Shown: positions 53,382-63,029, numbered from the stretch's first letter. The stretch: DNA of 64,000 nt from Haloimpatiens sp042688525 (GCF_042688525.2 NZ_JBHWAB010000001.1:3534001-3598000); one strand, 5' to 3'. A program made the numbers and translations. The notes: a model not told the origin generated them from the sequence alone.

Positions 53382-56300
53382 TTATTTTTTGTAATTTACA
53401 AACAATGTCTCTTGAAATATTGTTTGCTCGTTTATATCATAGCATTCTATATTTAACTCATTTAGTCCTTCATTTAAAGCTGTACCAATACCAAATTGTC
53501 TTCCCCAACTAAATTCACTTATGGATGCTTCTAATCCATTCACTTTAATCTTATTCACTTTTGAACTTTTGATAAATCCTCCAAGCCAATAATAGGCTTT
53601 TTCAACTAAAGCAGGATTATTTAAATCTAGCCCTACAGGAGTTGTATATTGCAAAACCTTAATTGTACTCGTCATATAAATATTTTCTTGAAATATTACT
53701 TCACCACTAGAATTAAATCCTTGTACTAAAATTTCATTTAATCCTGCATCTAATTTAATTGTATTTCCAAACTGCTTTGTTCCATATGGTGTACTTTCAA
53801 GAGGTATATCTATATTATTTATTTTTATATTTGTTATTTTAGGATTATTTATAAATCCACTAAGCCATATACTTTCTTCAGATGTTTGAACACTTTCTTC
53901 TTTTGAGTATCCTACATCTTTTGAGTAACTAATACCTTTTAATGGATTATATAAGTAAACTCTTTCTTCAAATATTTTATTTGAAAAGTTTTCATCACTA
54001 AATCCTTCAACAACAATATTATTTAATCCACTTTGAAGCTCTACTGCTGCATCAAACTGTCTCCAACTAAATTTTATAGGTACAGGTATATTATTTACTT
54101 TTATACCTTTTATTCTAGGATTATTTACTAATCCAGTTATAACTTCATTATATTTTTGTACATGTGGAACAGTACTTTCTGTTTTTCCCACTGAAGTTGA
54201 ATATTTAATATCTGTTAAATCTTCAGCTGTTGTAACTACATATTCTTTCTTTATTTTAAAGCTATATGGAATACCTTTATGTATATCTTCATAATCTGCA
54301 GTAACTACAATTGTATTCTCACCTTTTTGTAGAATAAATTTATGAAAATATTGTCTCCACTCATATTCAAAATCTGTATGTTTTTCTTCATTAAATTTTA
54401 GATTTTTAATTCCAGAAGATATCCATCCGCTAAAAGTAACTTCATATCCTTCAGAAGTTGAACTTTTTTGTGTAGGAGTTTTAATATATAAAACATCCGT
54501 ATTAAATACATAGGCATATTCTTTTGAAATAATTTTTTGTTTATTGATATCACTATATCCTATTACCTCAAATTCATTTAATCCTTTATTTATATTAACA
54601 TTAATTGAAAAACTACCATCCTTTATTGCAACATCTTGTCCATTTACTGTTATAGCTTTTATTGTATCAAGATTAATCATTCCTGAAAAATCCATACTAC
54701 TTTTATCTGTTTGAACAGATTTTTGTATAGTATTTCCAACATTTGAATTAAACGCAAAAACAGGAGTATGTATATTATATGTTTTTGTAGTAGTGTATTT
54801 ATATACCTTTCCGTCTAAAACTTCTTCATATTCTAAAGTAAAATCAACTTTATTATCTCCATTTTTTAAAGATACTGCATAATCAAATTGCTTCCATGAC
54901 CATTTTAATTGTTGTTCTACTCCATTTATATAAACTTTCTTTACTCTGCCGTCTGGAACCATACCTGTAATTACCATGTTTAATTTATCAACATTTGTTG
55001 TTGGATATGTTAAATTACTTATGTGTAGAAGTTCAGGATCTTGCACTACATAAAATTTTTCATTTACCAAAAGATTATTTCCTTCATAATCGCTATATCC
55101 CATCATATTTATTTCATTTATTCCAGAGTGAAGAGTTATGCCTTTATCAAATTGTTTCCAAGACCATTTAATGTCTACATCTTGTCCATTTATAGTTAAT
55201 TTCTTTACATTACTGTTTTTCACAAGTCCCGTTAACATATGTTCTGTTTTACTATTTTTTAATACAGGTATATCATTAGTTTGTTGAGATGCTTCTGTTG
55301 AAAATTTAAAACTTGGAGTATGAATTACAAATTTTTTATTTATAATATATTCTACCTTTTGACCATCTACATTATCTTGAAAAATAACTTTTAAACTTAT
55401 ATTATTATCTCCACCAGTTAAAGTAATATGTTTTGAAAAGCTGCCATTTACTAATTCTATATTTTCTCCATTTATATATATAGATTTTACTTTATCACTT
55501 TTTGTTATTCCTAAAATATCTTCCTCATATGAACAAATATTTTTTATATCTGCATTATTCATAGAAGTTAAATCTACAAAATTATTTAAATTGTTGAACA
55601 AATAAAATTTTTCTTCAATTATTTTATTGTTACAATCAACATCACTATATCCTTCTAAAATTATAGAATTTAATCCATCTAATAAGGCTATATTCTCATC
55701 AAACTGTCTCCAACTCCATTTAATATCTGTCTTATTCCCATTAATTTTTAATCCTTTTATATCTGAATCTCGTACTATTCCTGTAATAGTTTTATTACTT
55801 ACATTTTCTTGAACAGCTTCAGCTATTGTATTACCTACATTTGTACTTATGCCAAAGCTACTATTTTTCTTAACAGTTATAGGAAGATTTATACTACTTC
55901 CATTTTCATATTCCACTTGAACCTTTATTACATTATCACCTGTATTCAAATTAAATAAATGATCAAATTGTCTCCATGTACTATATAAAAAATTTTGCTT
56001 TATACCATTTAATGAAATTGATTTTATTCTCTTATCTAAAGCTACTCCTGTAAATGTCCATAAAGAGTTATTAGTTGTTACTGTTTTAGGCGGTAAAATA
56101 AGATCGCTTTGTGAAACAGTGGGCATCATTGGATACAATACAACTGAAGAATCTTTCATTGCTTGACTAAATGCATCTTCACTACTTTTAGATGAATTTA
56201 TCCTAAAATCGTATTCTCTATCAATATCACTAAACCAAATAACTAATTTTATGTTTGGATATTTGGTAGGTATTTTTTGAAAAACATCTCTTATAAATTC

Positions 56301-57674
56301 AGCTTTATCTCCACCATTTTCTGTAGAGCTAAATTCTCCAATCATCATAGGTTTATTTGGAAAATTTCTCAAATATGATTTATACATATCTTCATATAAT
56401 TCATCAAAATACTTAAACTTTCCCCATTGAGTGTCTCCAAAATTATAAGCTGTAAGACCGATCCAATCTACATAATCATCTCCAGGATAATATACTGATT
56501 CTTTATTTAAACTAGTAAGTGGTGAAGAATCTATTGTGGGATTCCACACAAAATAAGCATTGCTGCATCCTACTTGATTAAAATAATCTACTATATACCT
56601 GTAAGCTATCTTATATAAATCAGGATCATTATAAATATTACTACTTCCCCAATCAGTCCAATCTGCATTCATTTCATTACCAATTCTTATAAAAACGGGT
56701 GCTTGTAAATTTTTTATTCCATTTGCCCATGATGAAAGATAACTATCATAATCACCATTTAGAACTCTCATTATTGATGGGGTAGTAGTACCTTCTTTGT
56801 TATCAAAATGGAAAGTCATAACAGGTGCTCTTCCATCATTAATTATCTGTTCAATATAGGATTGATAATTTGATGCTATATCAAAATATAACATTTGAGA
56901 ACCTAAATGAGTACCTAAACTTGATTCCATATCATATATTTTATTTGAAGGGTATCCATTAAATGTTCCATAAGCAACTTTATTTTTAGGAATGTGAAGT
57001 GTATTTTTTTCAAGCTCATATTTTATTTCTGGAGAATATTTAGATGTATCTACATTTTTGTTTAAATCTGTAAGATTTGCCGTTGTAAACTCAATAGATG
57101 TAATTAAATTTTTTACTTGGGTTTTCAATACATTAAATTTAGAATTATTTGTTTTTAATTGAACTGTGTAAACTTTATTATTATTTGAAATAAAAAAGTA
57201 ACTGTAGTAATTTAAATCATTTTCTATACTGTTAATCTTAGCTCTTGTATAATCGTAGTTTGATACAGGTAAACTATTTATTGTTAAATTTTCTTGGTAA
57301 AACACTTCATTACTTAATGTTTTAACTGTCTCATTGATGTACTCATTAGAATTACTAAATGCTAAAGTTGCATCGTCGTAAAAAATATCAACCCTAAAAT
57401 CACTTCCATATAACCTGACAAAATCAGTATCACGATGTTTATCTATACTCCAAGTACTAGGATAGTAAAAGCTATATCCATACCGTGAATTTATGTATTT
57501 ATTTTTATCTCCATGGTTTTCAATAGAACTAATATTAGGATTTAGAGTTACATCTTTAGCTTCATCTGCCCAAATTGTATCATACGGGACAGGAGTTTGA
57601 GCTAAAGCAATTTGCATAGAACTTATAATTGTTATACAAAACATAAATAAAATAATTTTAATTTTTCTGCCCAA
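53382..57674 (-). CDS. Secreted GH26-like hydrolase with about ten Ig-like repeats (long paralog)
   Basis: A 1430-residue protein. The start is placed at a TTG (GRKIKIILFMFC...) 5 bases after GGAGGAGGTT, because this matches the short paralog exactly. A longer frame reaches back into queH. Signal peptide, N-terminal domain and GH26-like barrel (acid/base in IRIGNEMNADW, nucleophile in MMIGEFSSTENGG) are shared with the short paralog. From about residue 520 onward there are about ten Ig-like units of roughly 85-95 residues, seven of them with W-[RK]-Q-[FY] and a following L..G.N. The repeats resemble glucodextranase-B-like carbohydrate or surface domains. It could be anchored by these, since no LPXTG or SLH motif is present. 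Confidence 0.82.
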   Translation of the reverse strand: MGRKIKIILFMFCITIISSMQIALAQTPVPYDTIWADEAKDVTLNPNISSIENHGDKNKYINSRYGYSFYYPSTWSIDKHRDTDFVRLYGSDFRVDIFYDDATLAFSNSNEYINETVKTLSNEVFYQENLTINSLPVSNYDYTRAKINSIENDLNYYSYFFISNNNKVYTVQLKTNNSKFNVLKTQVKNLITSIEFTTANLTDLNKNVDTSKYSPEIKYELEKNTLHIPKNKVAYGTFNGYPSNKIYDMESSLGTHLGSQMLYFDIASNYQSYIEQIINDGRAPVMTFHFDNKEGTTTPSIMRVLNGDYDSYLSSWANGIKNLQAPVFIRIGNEMNADWTDWGSSNIYNDPDLYKIAYRYIVDYFNQVGCSNAYFVWNPTIDSSPLTSLNKESVYYPGDDYVDWIGLTAYNFGDTQWGKFKYFDELYEDMYKSYLRNFPNKPMMIGEFSSTENGGDKAEFIRDVFQKIPTKYPNIKLVIWFSDIDREYDFRINSSKSSEDAFSQAMKDSSVVLYPMMPTVSQSDLILPPKTVTTNNSLWTFTGVALDKRIKSISLNGIKQNFLYSTWRQFDHLFNLNTGDNVIKVQVEYENGSSINLPITVKKNSSFGISTNVGNTIAEAVQENVSNKTITGIVRDSDIKGLKINGNKTDIKWSWRQFDENIALLDGLNSIILEGYSDVDCNNKIIEEKFYLFNNLNNFVDLTSMNNADIKNICSYEEDILGITKSDKVKSIYINGENIELVNGSFSKHITLTGGDNNISLKVIFQDNVDGQKVEYIINKKFVIHTPSFKFSTEASQQTNDIPVLKNSKTEHMLTGLVKNSNVKKLTINGQDVDIKWSWKQFDKGITLHSGINEINMMGYSDYEGNNLLVNEKFYVVQDPELLHISNLTYPTTNVDKLNMVITGMVPDGRVKKVYINGVEQQLKWSWKQFDYAVSLKNGDNKVDFTLEYEEVLDGKVYKYTTTKTYNIHTPVFAFNSNVGNTIQKSVQTDKSSMDFSGMINLDTIKAITVNGQDVAIKDGSFSINVNINKGLNEFEVIGYSDINKQKIISKEYAYVFNTDVLYIKTPTQKSSTSEGYEVTFSGWISSGIKNLKFNEEKHTDFEYEWRQYFHKFILQKGENTIVVTADYEDIHKGIPYSFKIKKEYVVTTAEDLTDIKYSTSVGKTESTVPHVQKYNEVITGLVNNPRIKGIKVNNIPVPIKFSWRQFDAAVELQSGLNNIVVEGFSDENFSNKIFEERVYLYNPLKGISYSKDVGYSKEESVQTSEESIWLSGFINNPKITNIKINNIDIPLESTPYGTKQFGNTIKLDAGLNEILVQGFNSSGEVIFQENIYMTSTIKVLQYTTPVGLDLNNPALVEKAYYWLGGFIKSSKVNKIKVNGLEASISEFSWGRQFGIGTALNEGLNELNIECYDINEQTIFQETLFVNYKK

Positions 57675-57732
57675 AATAACCTCCTCCATATCATAAAAGT
57701 CACTTATAAATATTGTCGAAGTTATTTTCTTT

Positions 57733-58374
57733 TTATTTACTAGAAATTTTTTCATTTCTTTCCATTTTAGAATACACACACCCACAATAATCTTGTCTAT
57801 ATAATCCATACTCACTAGAAAGCTCAATAGAACGTTTATATCCATTTTTCTTTTTAAAATCAGAATTAAGATATTTTACTCCATATTGTTTTCCTACTTG
57901 CTCTCCTATTTCATTTAACTTTTGTGCATTTTTATAAGGGCTTATAGAAAGTGTAGTTGTAAAATAATCAAAATTTAATTTCTGAGCAATTTTTGATGCT
58001 TCTCTTAATCTTAGTTCATAGCATTTAAAACAACGAATTCCACCTTCTTTTAAATTTTCCATTCCTTTTGCCATATCAAAGAAACTATCTACATCATATT
58101 TTCCCTCTATAAAATCTACATCATATTTAGTTTTAAATTTATCAATAAACTGTTGTTGTTCCTTAACTCTTTTTCTGTATTCAACTTCAGGATGAATATT
58201 AGGATTATAATAAAATACTGTTATTTTAAAATATTGTGATAAATATTCTAAAACATAACTGCTGCATGGTGCACAACAACTGTGCAATAACAGTGTAGGT
58301 ACAATTTTTTTTTCTGATATTTTTTTAATTTCATCATCTAATATTTTCTGATAATTTATTTTCATGTATCTCAT
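57733..58374 (-). CDS. queH: Epoxyqueuosine reductase QueH
   Basis: A 213-residue protein of the former DUF208 family. It has LLLHSCCAPCSSYVLEYL with a Cys-Cys-x2-Cys and FKCYELRLREAS, and a C-terminal DYCGCVYSKM with further cysteines that bind the iron-sulfur cluster. It performs the last step of queuosine synthesis in tRNA. The frame overlaps the end of the GIY-YIG gene by about 41 bases. The true start may be the ATG nine bases further in (MKINYQ). Confidence 0.9.
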   Translation of the reverse strand: MRYMKINYQKILDDEIKKISEKKIVPTLLLHSCCAPCSSYVLEYLSQYFKITVFYYNPNIHPEVEYRKRVKEQQQFIDKFKTKYDVDFIEGKYDVDSFFDMAKGMENLKEGGIRCFKCYELRLREASKIAQKLNFDYFTTTLSISPYKNAQKLNEIGEQVGKQYGVKYLNSDFKKKNGYKRSIELSSEYGLYRQDYCGCVYSKMERNEKISSK

Positions 58375-58624
58375 CGTCCTTTTCCATTAACTTTATTTTA
58401 TCAATTCTTTTTAACTTTTTTATAGCATACTCCCTTTTCATAGCCTCACTTTTAGTTTCATATTGTTCAAAATACATAAGTTTTACTGGAAGTCTACATC
58501 TTGTATACTTTGCACCTTTACCATCATTATGTGTTTTTAATCTTTTTTCTATATTATTAGTGTAACCTGTATAAAAAGTTCCATCACTACATTTTAGTAT
58601 ATATACATAATTCATAAATTTCAT
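58334..58624 (-). CDS. GIY-YIG domain protein (UPF0213-like)
   Basis: A 96-residue single-domain GIY-YIG protein. It has YVYILKCSDGTFYTGYTNNIEKRLKTH and the RREYAIKKLKRIDK-type region (here KREYAIKKLKRIDK). Such small proteins are related to YhbQ and have been linked to nucleic acid repair or surveillance, without firm function. It overlaps queH and probably shares its transcript. Confidence 0.88.
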   Translation of the reverse strand: MKFMNYVYILKCSDGTFYTGYTNNIEKRLKTHNDGKGAKYTRCRLPVKLMYFEQYETKSEAMKREYAIKKLKRIDKIKLMEKDDEIHENKLSENIR

Positions 58625-59447
58625 CCTTACTTTTCTTTTTCCATTATTTTATTTAATTTTTCACTGCTTTTTGATATTTTTTACATAAAATAATTTCATC
58701 AATACTATATCAATTTTACTATATTTTTTCAAATAATTTCATTAAATTTCTAAATTAAACACTTTAAAATATAGATGAAAGTAACCTAGTCACAAAAAAT
58801 GATAAAAAAAAATTAAGCTTTAATTAAAGCTTAATTAAAATAAAGGGGGAATTTTTATAGATGCTCAAAATTAAGCATTATAAAAATTCTTAACTTAGTA
58901 AAAAAATGTTTATTATAAACTAATTACAAAATACAAAATATTTAAAATAGCCCCCATAAATATATGATTCTTTGTAATTAATTAATAAACCCACTTAATA
59001 AGTAATTTATTTTCTTATATCTTTAACGTAATATTATGAATGCCCCAAAGTAAATTCTTAGTATTATTTGTGAATATTAAATTACTTATTTAATATTTAT
59101 TATTTTATCACTCTTTTTAGAAAATTGCAATATGTTTTTTTATTTTTTTCATTTGTTTAACAATGTACAATTGTATTTAAACAAAGGTCACTAATACTAC
59201 ACTATTTTTTAAGTAAAAACATAATTTAAATTAATTTTTAAAACATAAAATTGAATATTTAATGTTACATCATGTCATTTATTTGTATTATAATTACAAT
59301 TTTCAATATATATGTAAACTTCTATTTTTAATTAAATATTCAACAACATTCATATTAATACATTCATTTTTATTATATGTTAAATACAAAAATAAAGGTT
59401 ATTACTAAATATACTTTTGTAATAACCTTTATTAACTAACTCTCTCA
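58625..59447. other. 823-base region without a recognised gene, with strong palindromes
   Basis: No credible protein gene. It contains a perfect 26-base palindrome AATTAAGCTTTAA-TTAAAGCTTAATT (58811-58836), a hairpin with arms GAATTTTTATA and TATAAAAATTC around TGCT/AGCA (58849-58889), and an imperfect palindrome of TTTGTTTAA and TTAAACAAA (59152-59185). A 10-codon ATG frame (58861-58893) follows an AGGGGG but is too short to support. The end holds the flavodoxin terminator. Possibly regulatory or a small RNA. Confidence 0.5.
59391..59433 (-). terminator. Flavodoxin terminator
   Basis: Arms AATAAAGGTTATTAC and GTAATAACCTTTATT, 14 bases after the flavodoxin stop. Confidence 0.8.
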
Positions 59448-59873
59448 CTATTTTGTTAAATCTTTTCCTAGCTCCTGGCATTGTTCAATTTCATCTTCAC
59501 CTGGCTCTTCGTTTGCTATTACACCTTCTCCAATAATTTCAGCACCATACTCCTCCATTCTTTCAACCCAATCTCTCATCCATTGTCCATCTCCCCATCC
59601 ATAGGAACCAAACAATCCTACTTTCTTACCATTTACTTCACCAGATATTGAGTCTATAAAAGGTTCCATTTCCATCTCTTCTAATTGTTCACTGCCCATT
59701 GACGGACATCCTAATGCTATAGCATCTGAACTCTTAATATCTTCTATAGTTGCTTCACTAACATTTTTTAATTGTACTTCAACTCCTGTTTCCTTCGCTC
59801 CATCTGCTACTGATAATGCCATTTTTTCTGTATTTCCTGTTCCACTCCAATAAATTATAGATATATTTTTCAT
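59448..59873 (-). CDS. Flavodoxin
   Basis: A 141-residue flavodoxin. It has the FMN-phosphate loop YWSGTGNTEKMA (residues 8-19), the isoalloxazine-contacting GCPSMGSE and GSYGWGDGQWM loops. It carries low-potential electrons in place of ferredoxin when iron is scarce. A Fur-box-like sequence lies 27-45 bases upstream of its ATG, which fits iron control. RBS is AGGGGTG. Confidence 0.9.
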   Translation of the reverse strand: MKNISIIYWSGTGNTEKMALSVADGAKETGVEVQLKNVSEATIEDIKSSDAIALGCPSMGSEQLEEMEMEPFIDSISGEVNGKKVGLFGSYGWGDGQWMRDWVERMEEYGAEIIGEGVIANEEPGEDEIEQCQELGKDLTK

Positions 59874-59899
59874 TTAAAACACCCCTTCTGTTTTTATTT

Positions 59900-59918
59900 G
59901 ATATTAATAATTGTTATC
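59900..59918 (-). promoter_or_regulatory. Candidate Fur box upstream of flavodoxin
   Basis: GATAACAATTATTAATATC read on the minus strand agrees with the Fur consensus GATAATGATTATCATTATC at 15 of 19 positions. It is located between the DUF3793 and flavodoxin genes. Confidence 0.6.
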
Positions 59919-59937
59919 AATCAATATTTAAATTTTT

Positions 59938-60558
59938 TTATGCTGCTGCACATATTTTTTGTAATATTTTATCTACATTTGTTTCATTAACAAACAATCT
60001 TATAACTTTATTTTTAACTCTATCATATTCATTAAAAATTTTTTTAGCTTTTTCAGGATTATGATAAACCTTCCAGTATCCACAAAGTATACATTTCTTT
60101 CTAGGATACTTTATAAATTCTATAACATCCTTTACTGGGTATCCTAAAAATATTCCTATTTCATGTGGACATCCATTATTGTATCTATCTATTAATAAAT
60201 TAATCTTTTCATGTAATTCCATACATTTCTCATAACCCATATTCTCTAAAAACTCAGAATTTCTTTTATCTAATAATACACTCTCTAAATTCTTCTTTTT
60301 ATAAAACATTATTACTACAGAATTTTCTTCAACTTTAATTTCACAAAAATCTAAATTAATTTTTTTTATTATATAACCTTTATGCTTTTTCCATAAATTA
60401 AATAGTTCTCTATTATTATTACTAAATGTTATTAAAACTGATGGTTTAATTCCAACCACAACAGGTGATACATTGTGTAATATTATAAACATTAAATATT
60501 CTAATCCTTGAAATTTATTTATATTATATAAATAATCGTTTAATACATTTTCACTCAT
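59938..60558 (-). CDS. DUF3793 family protein
   Basis: A 206-residue protein, start placed at the ATG of MSENVLNDY because GGAGG precedes it. Motifs GCPHEIGIFLGYPVKDVIEFIKY and KKCILCGYWKVYHNPEKAK are those of the DUF3793 family, which is common in Clostridia and usually sits with flavodoxin or iron genes. Cys-x2-Cys (CILC) could bind metal. The role is unknown, but the two Fur boxes imply an iron-starvation function. Confidence 0.85.
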   Translation of the reverse strand: MSENVLNDYLYNINKFQGLEYLMFIILHNVSPVVVGIKPSVLITFSNNNRELFNLWKKHKGYIIKKINLDFCEIKVEENSVVIMFYKKKNLESVLLDKRNSEFLENMGYEKCMELHEKINLLIDRYNNGCPHEIGIFLGYPVKDVIEFIKYPRKKCILCGYWKVYHNPEKAKKIFNEYDRVKNKVIRLFVNETNVDKILQKICAAA

Positions 60559-60573
60559 AATGCCCTCCATAAT

Positions 60574-60592
60574 GATAATGATTATCAATATC
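60574..60592 (-). promoter_or_regulatory. Fur box upstream of DUF3793
   Basis: GATAATGATTATCAATATC matches the 19-base Fur consensus at 18 positions. It sits 15 bases upstream of the ATG of the DUF3793 gene, where it would block transcription when iron is plentiful. Confidence 0.8.
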
Positions 60593-60723
60593 ATGTTTAT
60601 ATTATATAAAATAATCAATCAATATGCAACACAAAATCAAATTTTCCCTTGAATATTTTTAAATTTTATATTATTATTGCTTAATAGTTATAAAAAATAT
60701 TTAGTATAATGAGGAGGAATAAA

Positions 60724-61053
60724 ATGTCAGCTGTAAAGATGAGTGAATTAGCTTATACACAATTTAAAAGCTTTTTAGATCAAAATAATGTTTCCCAAGA
60801 TACTGTTAGAATATTTTTAGCAGGTATGGGCTGAAGTGGTCCTCAATTTAATATTGCTCTGGATGAGCAAAAAATTGGTGACATTACAGAAAAAATTGGT
60901 GATCTTCAATTTTTAGTAGATGGAGAACTTTTCAAACAATTTAAAGGCTTTGAAATTAAATGTCCAGAAGAAAATGGAATAGATGGTTTTACAATAGAAC
61001 CAAATGAAAAATCTGAAGGTGGATGTAGTAGTTGCGGAGGCAGCTGCCACTAA
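60724..61053 (+). CDS. HesB-like selenoprotein with in-frame UGA
   Basis: This gene is easily missed because an internal TGA at 60832-60834 (codon 37) breaks the reading frame. Read as selenocysteine, the product is 109 residues: MSAVKMSELAYTQF near the start, LAGMG-U-SGPQFNIALDE at the core, and GCSSCGGSCH at the C terminus. This matches the HesB-like selenoprotein family, related to IscA iron-sulfur assembly proteins but with U in place of one Cys. AGGAGG lies 7 bases before the ATG. After the UGA a stem-loop fits the bacterial SECIS rule (see separate entry). A terminator follows immediately. Confidence 0.85.
60854..60870 (+). promoter_or_regulatory. Candidate bacterial SECIS stem-loop
   Basis: TTGCTC-TGGAT-GAGCAA is a perfect 6-base stem with a five-base loop, starting 20 bases after the UGA, with its loop 25 bases after it. 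Bacterial SECIS elements need an apical loop roughly 16-37 bases downstream with a G in the first two loop positions, and both conditions are met. Confidence 0.65.
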
Positions 61054-61057
61054 AAAA

Positions 61058-61092
61058 AAGTCCTTAAGCTATATAATATAGCTTAAGGACTT
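61058..61092. terminator. Bidirectional terminator between the selenoprotein and propeller genes
   Basis: AAGTCCTTAAGC and GCTTAAGGACTT around a palindromic ATATAATAT loop, beginning 5 bases after the selenoprotein stop and 8 bases from the stop of the convergent gene. Confidence 0.85.
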
Positions 61093-61100
61093 ATATATAT

Positions 61101-62951
61101 TTATATTAAAAGGGCATTTAACTCAATTGGTTTCCAATCTTCTTCATTTCCCTTGTGTAATATCATCTCATATATTTTTTCTTCATTATTTTCTTTAATT
61201 TTTAAATAAACCTTACAATGTGTTGCATATTCAGCTTTTGATGCTAAACAGTTTTCTCTCATATTCCAAAACTGTATCTGCCCTAAAATTATTTTTTTAC
61301 CTTTTAAACTTCCTTTAAACAGCAATCCTTTTTGTAACTGCTGTATGTATTTATTGCATAATTTCTTTACTTTCACATATTCTTCACTTTCAGTAAATGT
61401 GCTTACTCCTGTTATGTACCACTTGTTATCCTTTTGTGAATTTATAAGTTCTACTTCTACATCTATTTTTATACTAGTGCTATTACCATTTTTTATATCT
61501 CCTCTTAAGTTTAATACTGCTTTTTTAATACCATTTTTATTGTATTTTTTATAGTTTGCAGCCCATAATGTTACATAAAATTCCTGTGATAGTCCTATAA
61601 AATTTTTTGTGCTTTTTTCTTTATACATTTTTTTTATATCAAATAATGCAGATTGTACTGGATCATTACTATCTATAAAATATGGCTTAACCATTTCAAC
61701 ATTTAAATCCTGAGAAGATATATATTTTGGTATAATATTTACTGCTTCTCTTATTGTTTCAAAAATTTTAGTTTCATCTAAATCAACTTTTTTATTATTT
61801 TTTTCTTTCTTACTAACAATATTATTTTCAAAATCTATTAATTCATTATCTTTTCCAAAAACTCTAGCTTTCTTACCATCTGGTAAAAGAACAAACTCTC
61901 CTCCTGATACTTCTACTTGCTTTATTCTTTTTCCATTACTATTAACTACATTCATTAAAAAATTATTTTTGGATACATCTGTATTTTGTATTGTGTAAAC
62001 TATTTTTCCATCATATATAAATTTAGCATTATATATATACTTTCTATCTATCAATATACTTTTTTCAGGATTATTAATATCCTCTATATAATAAAGTCCA
62101 AATCCATTTTGTCCAGATAAAGTAGTAGATTTTATATACGAATCTCTATATTTGCCTTTATGAAATTTTGTAATCTGCTTACCGTTTTTATCCAATATCA
62201 ATGTATAAACTTGTTCTGAAGCTGGTTTATCTATTTCATTAACTGTAGCATAATAATATTCATTATCTATTTTCCCTTTATAATATCTATGTTCTTTTGC
62301 ATTATAAGCTTCAACCTTTTCATTAGAATCTATATAATAAATGGAATTATTTACTAAGTTAGGGTGTTCTGTGTATAATCTTTTTCCATCTGGAGACCAT
62401 CCAAAATATGTTACAAAATCATTTTTAACCTCATTTTCAAACATGAATTTACTATCTTCTATATTATATATAGTTAATTTGTTTCCTCCACAAAACGCCA
62501 CAATATTTCCATTTTTATTCCACTTTACCTCTGTAATAGGTGGAATTTTTTCTTTTATAATAATATTATCACCTGTCTTTACTTCATACTTATTTAAAGA
62601 AAATCTTTGTTGTTCTACCCCAATTATCATTTGTTTATTATCATTCTCGTTATACTCCATATTAGGTGATAAATAAAAAATATATTTTTTATCAGGTGAT
62701 TGAGTTAAAGGAATTTTATTATTAGTTTCTTTAAACTTAACAGAATAAAACTTATTTATACCTTTCGTATCTATTTGTCCATCTATCTCTGTTATATCCC
62801 GTTGTTTTTTATGTTGATTTACCACATATACTTTATTATCTTTGATTTCTTTTTTATAACATTCATATACAATACCTAAAATTAATAATATAGTTGCACA
62901 AAACATCAACACATAACAAATATATTTTTTTTGAAAGGAACTCTGTTTCAT
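61101..62951 (-). CDS. Membrane-anchored beta-propeller protein
   Basis: A 616-residue protein with a single N-terminal transmembrane helix (about 11-31). Residues about 75-370 contain repeats such as SPDKKYIFYLSP, WNKNGNIVAFCGG, GWSPDGKRLYTE and LPDGKKARVFG, typical of TolB/WD40-like propellers. The C-terminal part (about 395-616) is not recognised and seems to be a mixed fold (ISGVST...ESEEYVKVKKLC). It follows a sensor kinase gene by 78 bases on the same strand, so it may be an extracellular sensing partner of it. Confidence 0.6.
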   Translation of the reverse strand: MKQSSFQKKYICYVLMFCATILLILGIVYECYKKEIKDNKVYVVNQHKKQRDITEIDGQIDTKGINKFYSVKFKETNNKIPLTQSPDKKYIFYLSPNMEYNENDNKQMIIGVEQQRFSLNKYEVKTGDNIIIKEKIPPITEVKWNKNGNIVAFCGGNKLTIYNIEDSKFMFENEVKNDFVTYFGWSPDGKRLYTEHPNLVNNSIYYIDSNEKVEAYNAKEHRYYKGKIDNEYYYATVNEIDKPASEQVYTLILDKNGKQITKFHKGKYRDSYIKSTTLSGQNGFGLYYIEDINNPEKSILIDRKYIYNAKFIYDGKIVYTIQNTDVSKNNFLMNVVNSNGKRIKQVEVSGGEFVLLPDGKKARVFGKDNELIDFENNIVSKKEKNNKKVDLDETKIFETIREAVNIIPKYISSQDLNVEMVKPYFIDSNDPVQSALFDIKKMYKEKSTKNFIGLSQEFYVTLWAANYKKYNKNGIKKAVLNLRGDIKNGNSTSIKIDVEVELINSQKDNKWYITGVSTFTESEEYVKVKKLCNKYIQQLQKGLLFKGSLKGKKIILGQIQFWNMRENCLASKAEYATHCKVYLKIKENNEEKIYEMILHKGNEEDWKPIELNALLI

Positions 62952-63029
62952 GAGTTTTCCTCCTTTTTATTTAATATACCATTTATATTTGTTCAACTTT
63001 TATATTAGTTGTAAAAAAGTTGTAAATTT

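Noticed and set aside
53382..57845. Longest frame of the large GH26-like gene (1487 residues)
   Set aside because: The extra 57 residues lie in front of the signal peptide and overlap queH; the TTG start has the ribosome site and matches the paralog.
58861..58893. Ten-codon leader peptide in the gene-free region
   Set aside because: Too short, poor spacing from the G-run and no downstream gene that it could regulate.
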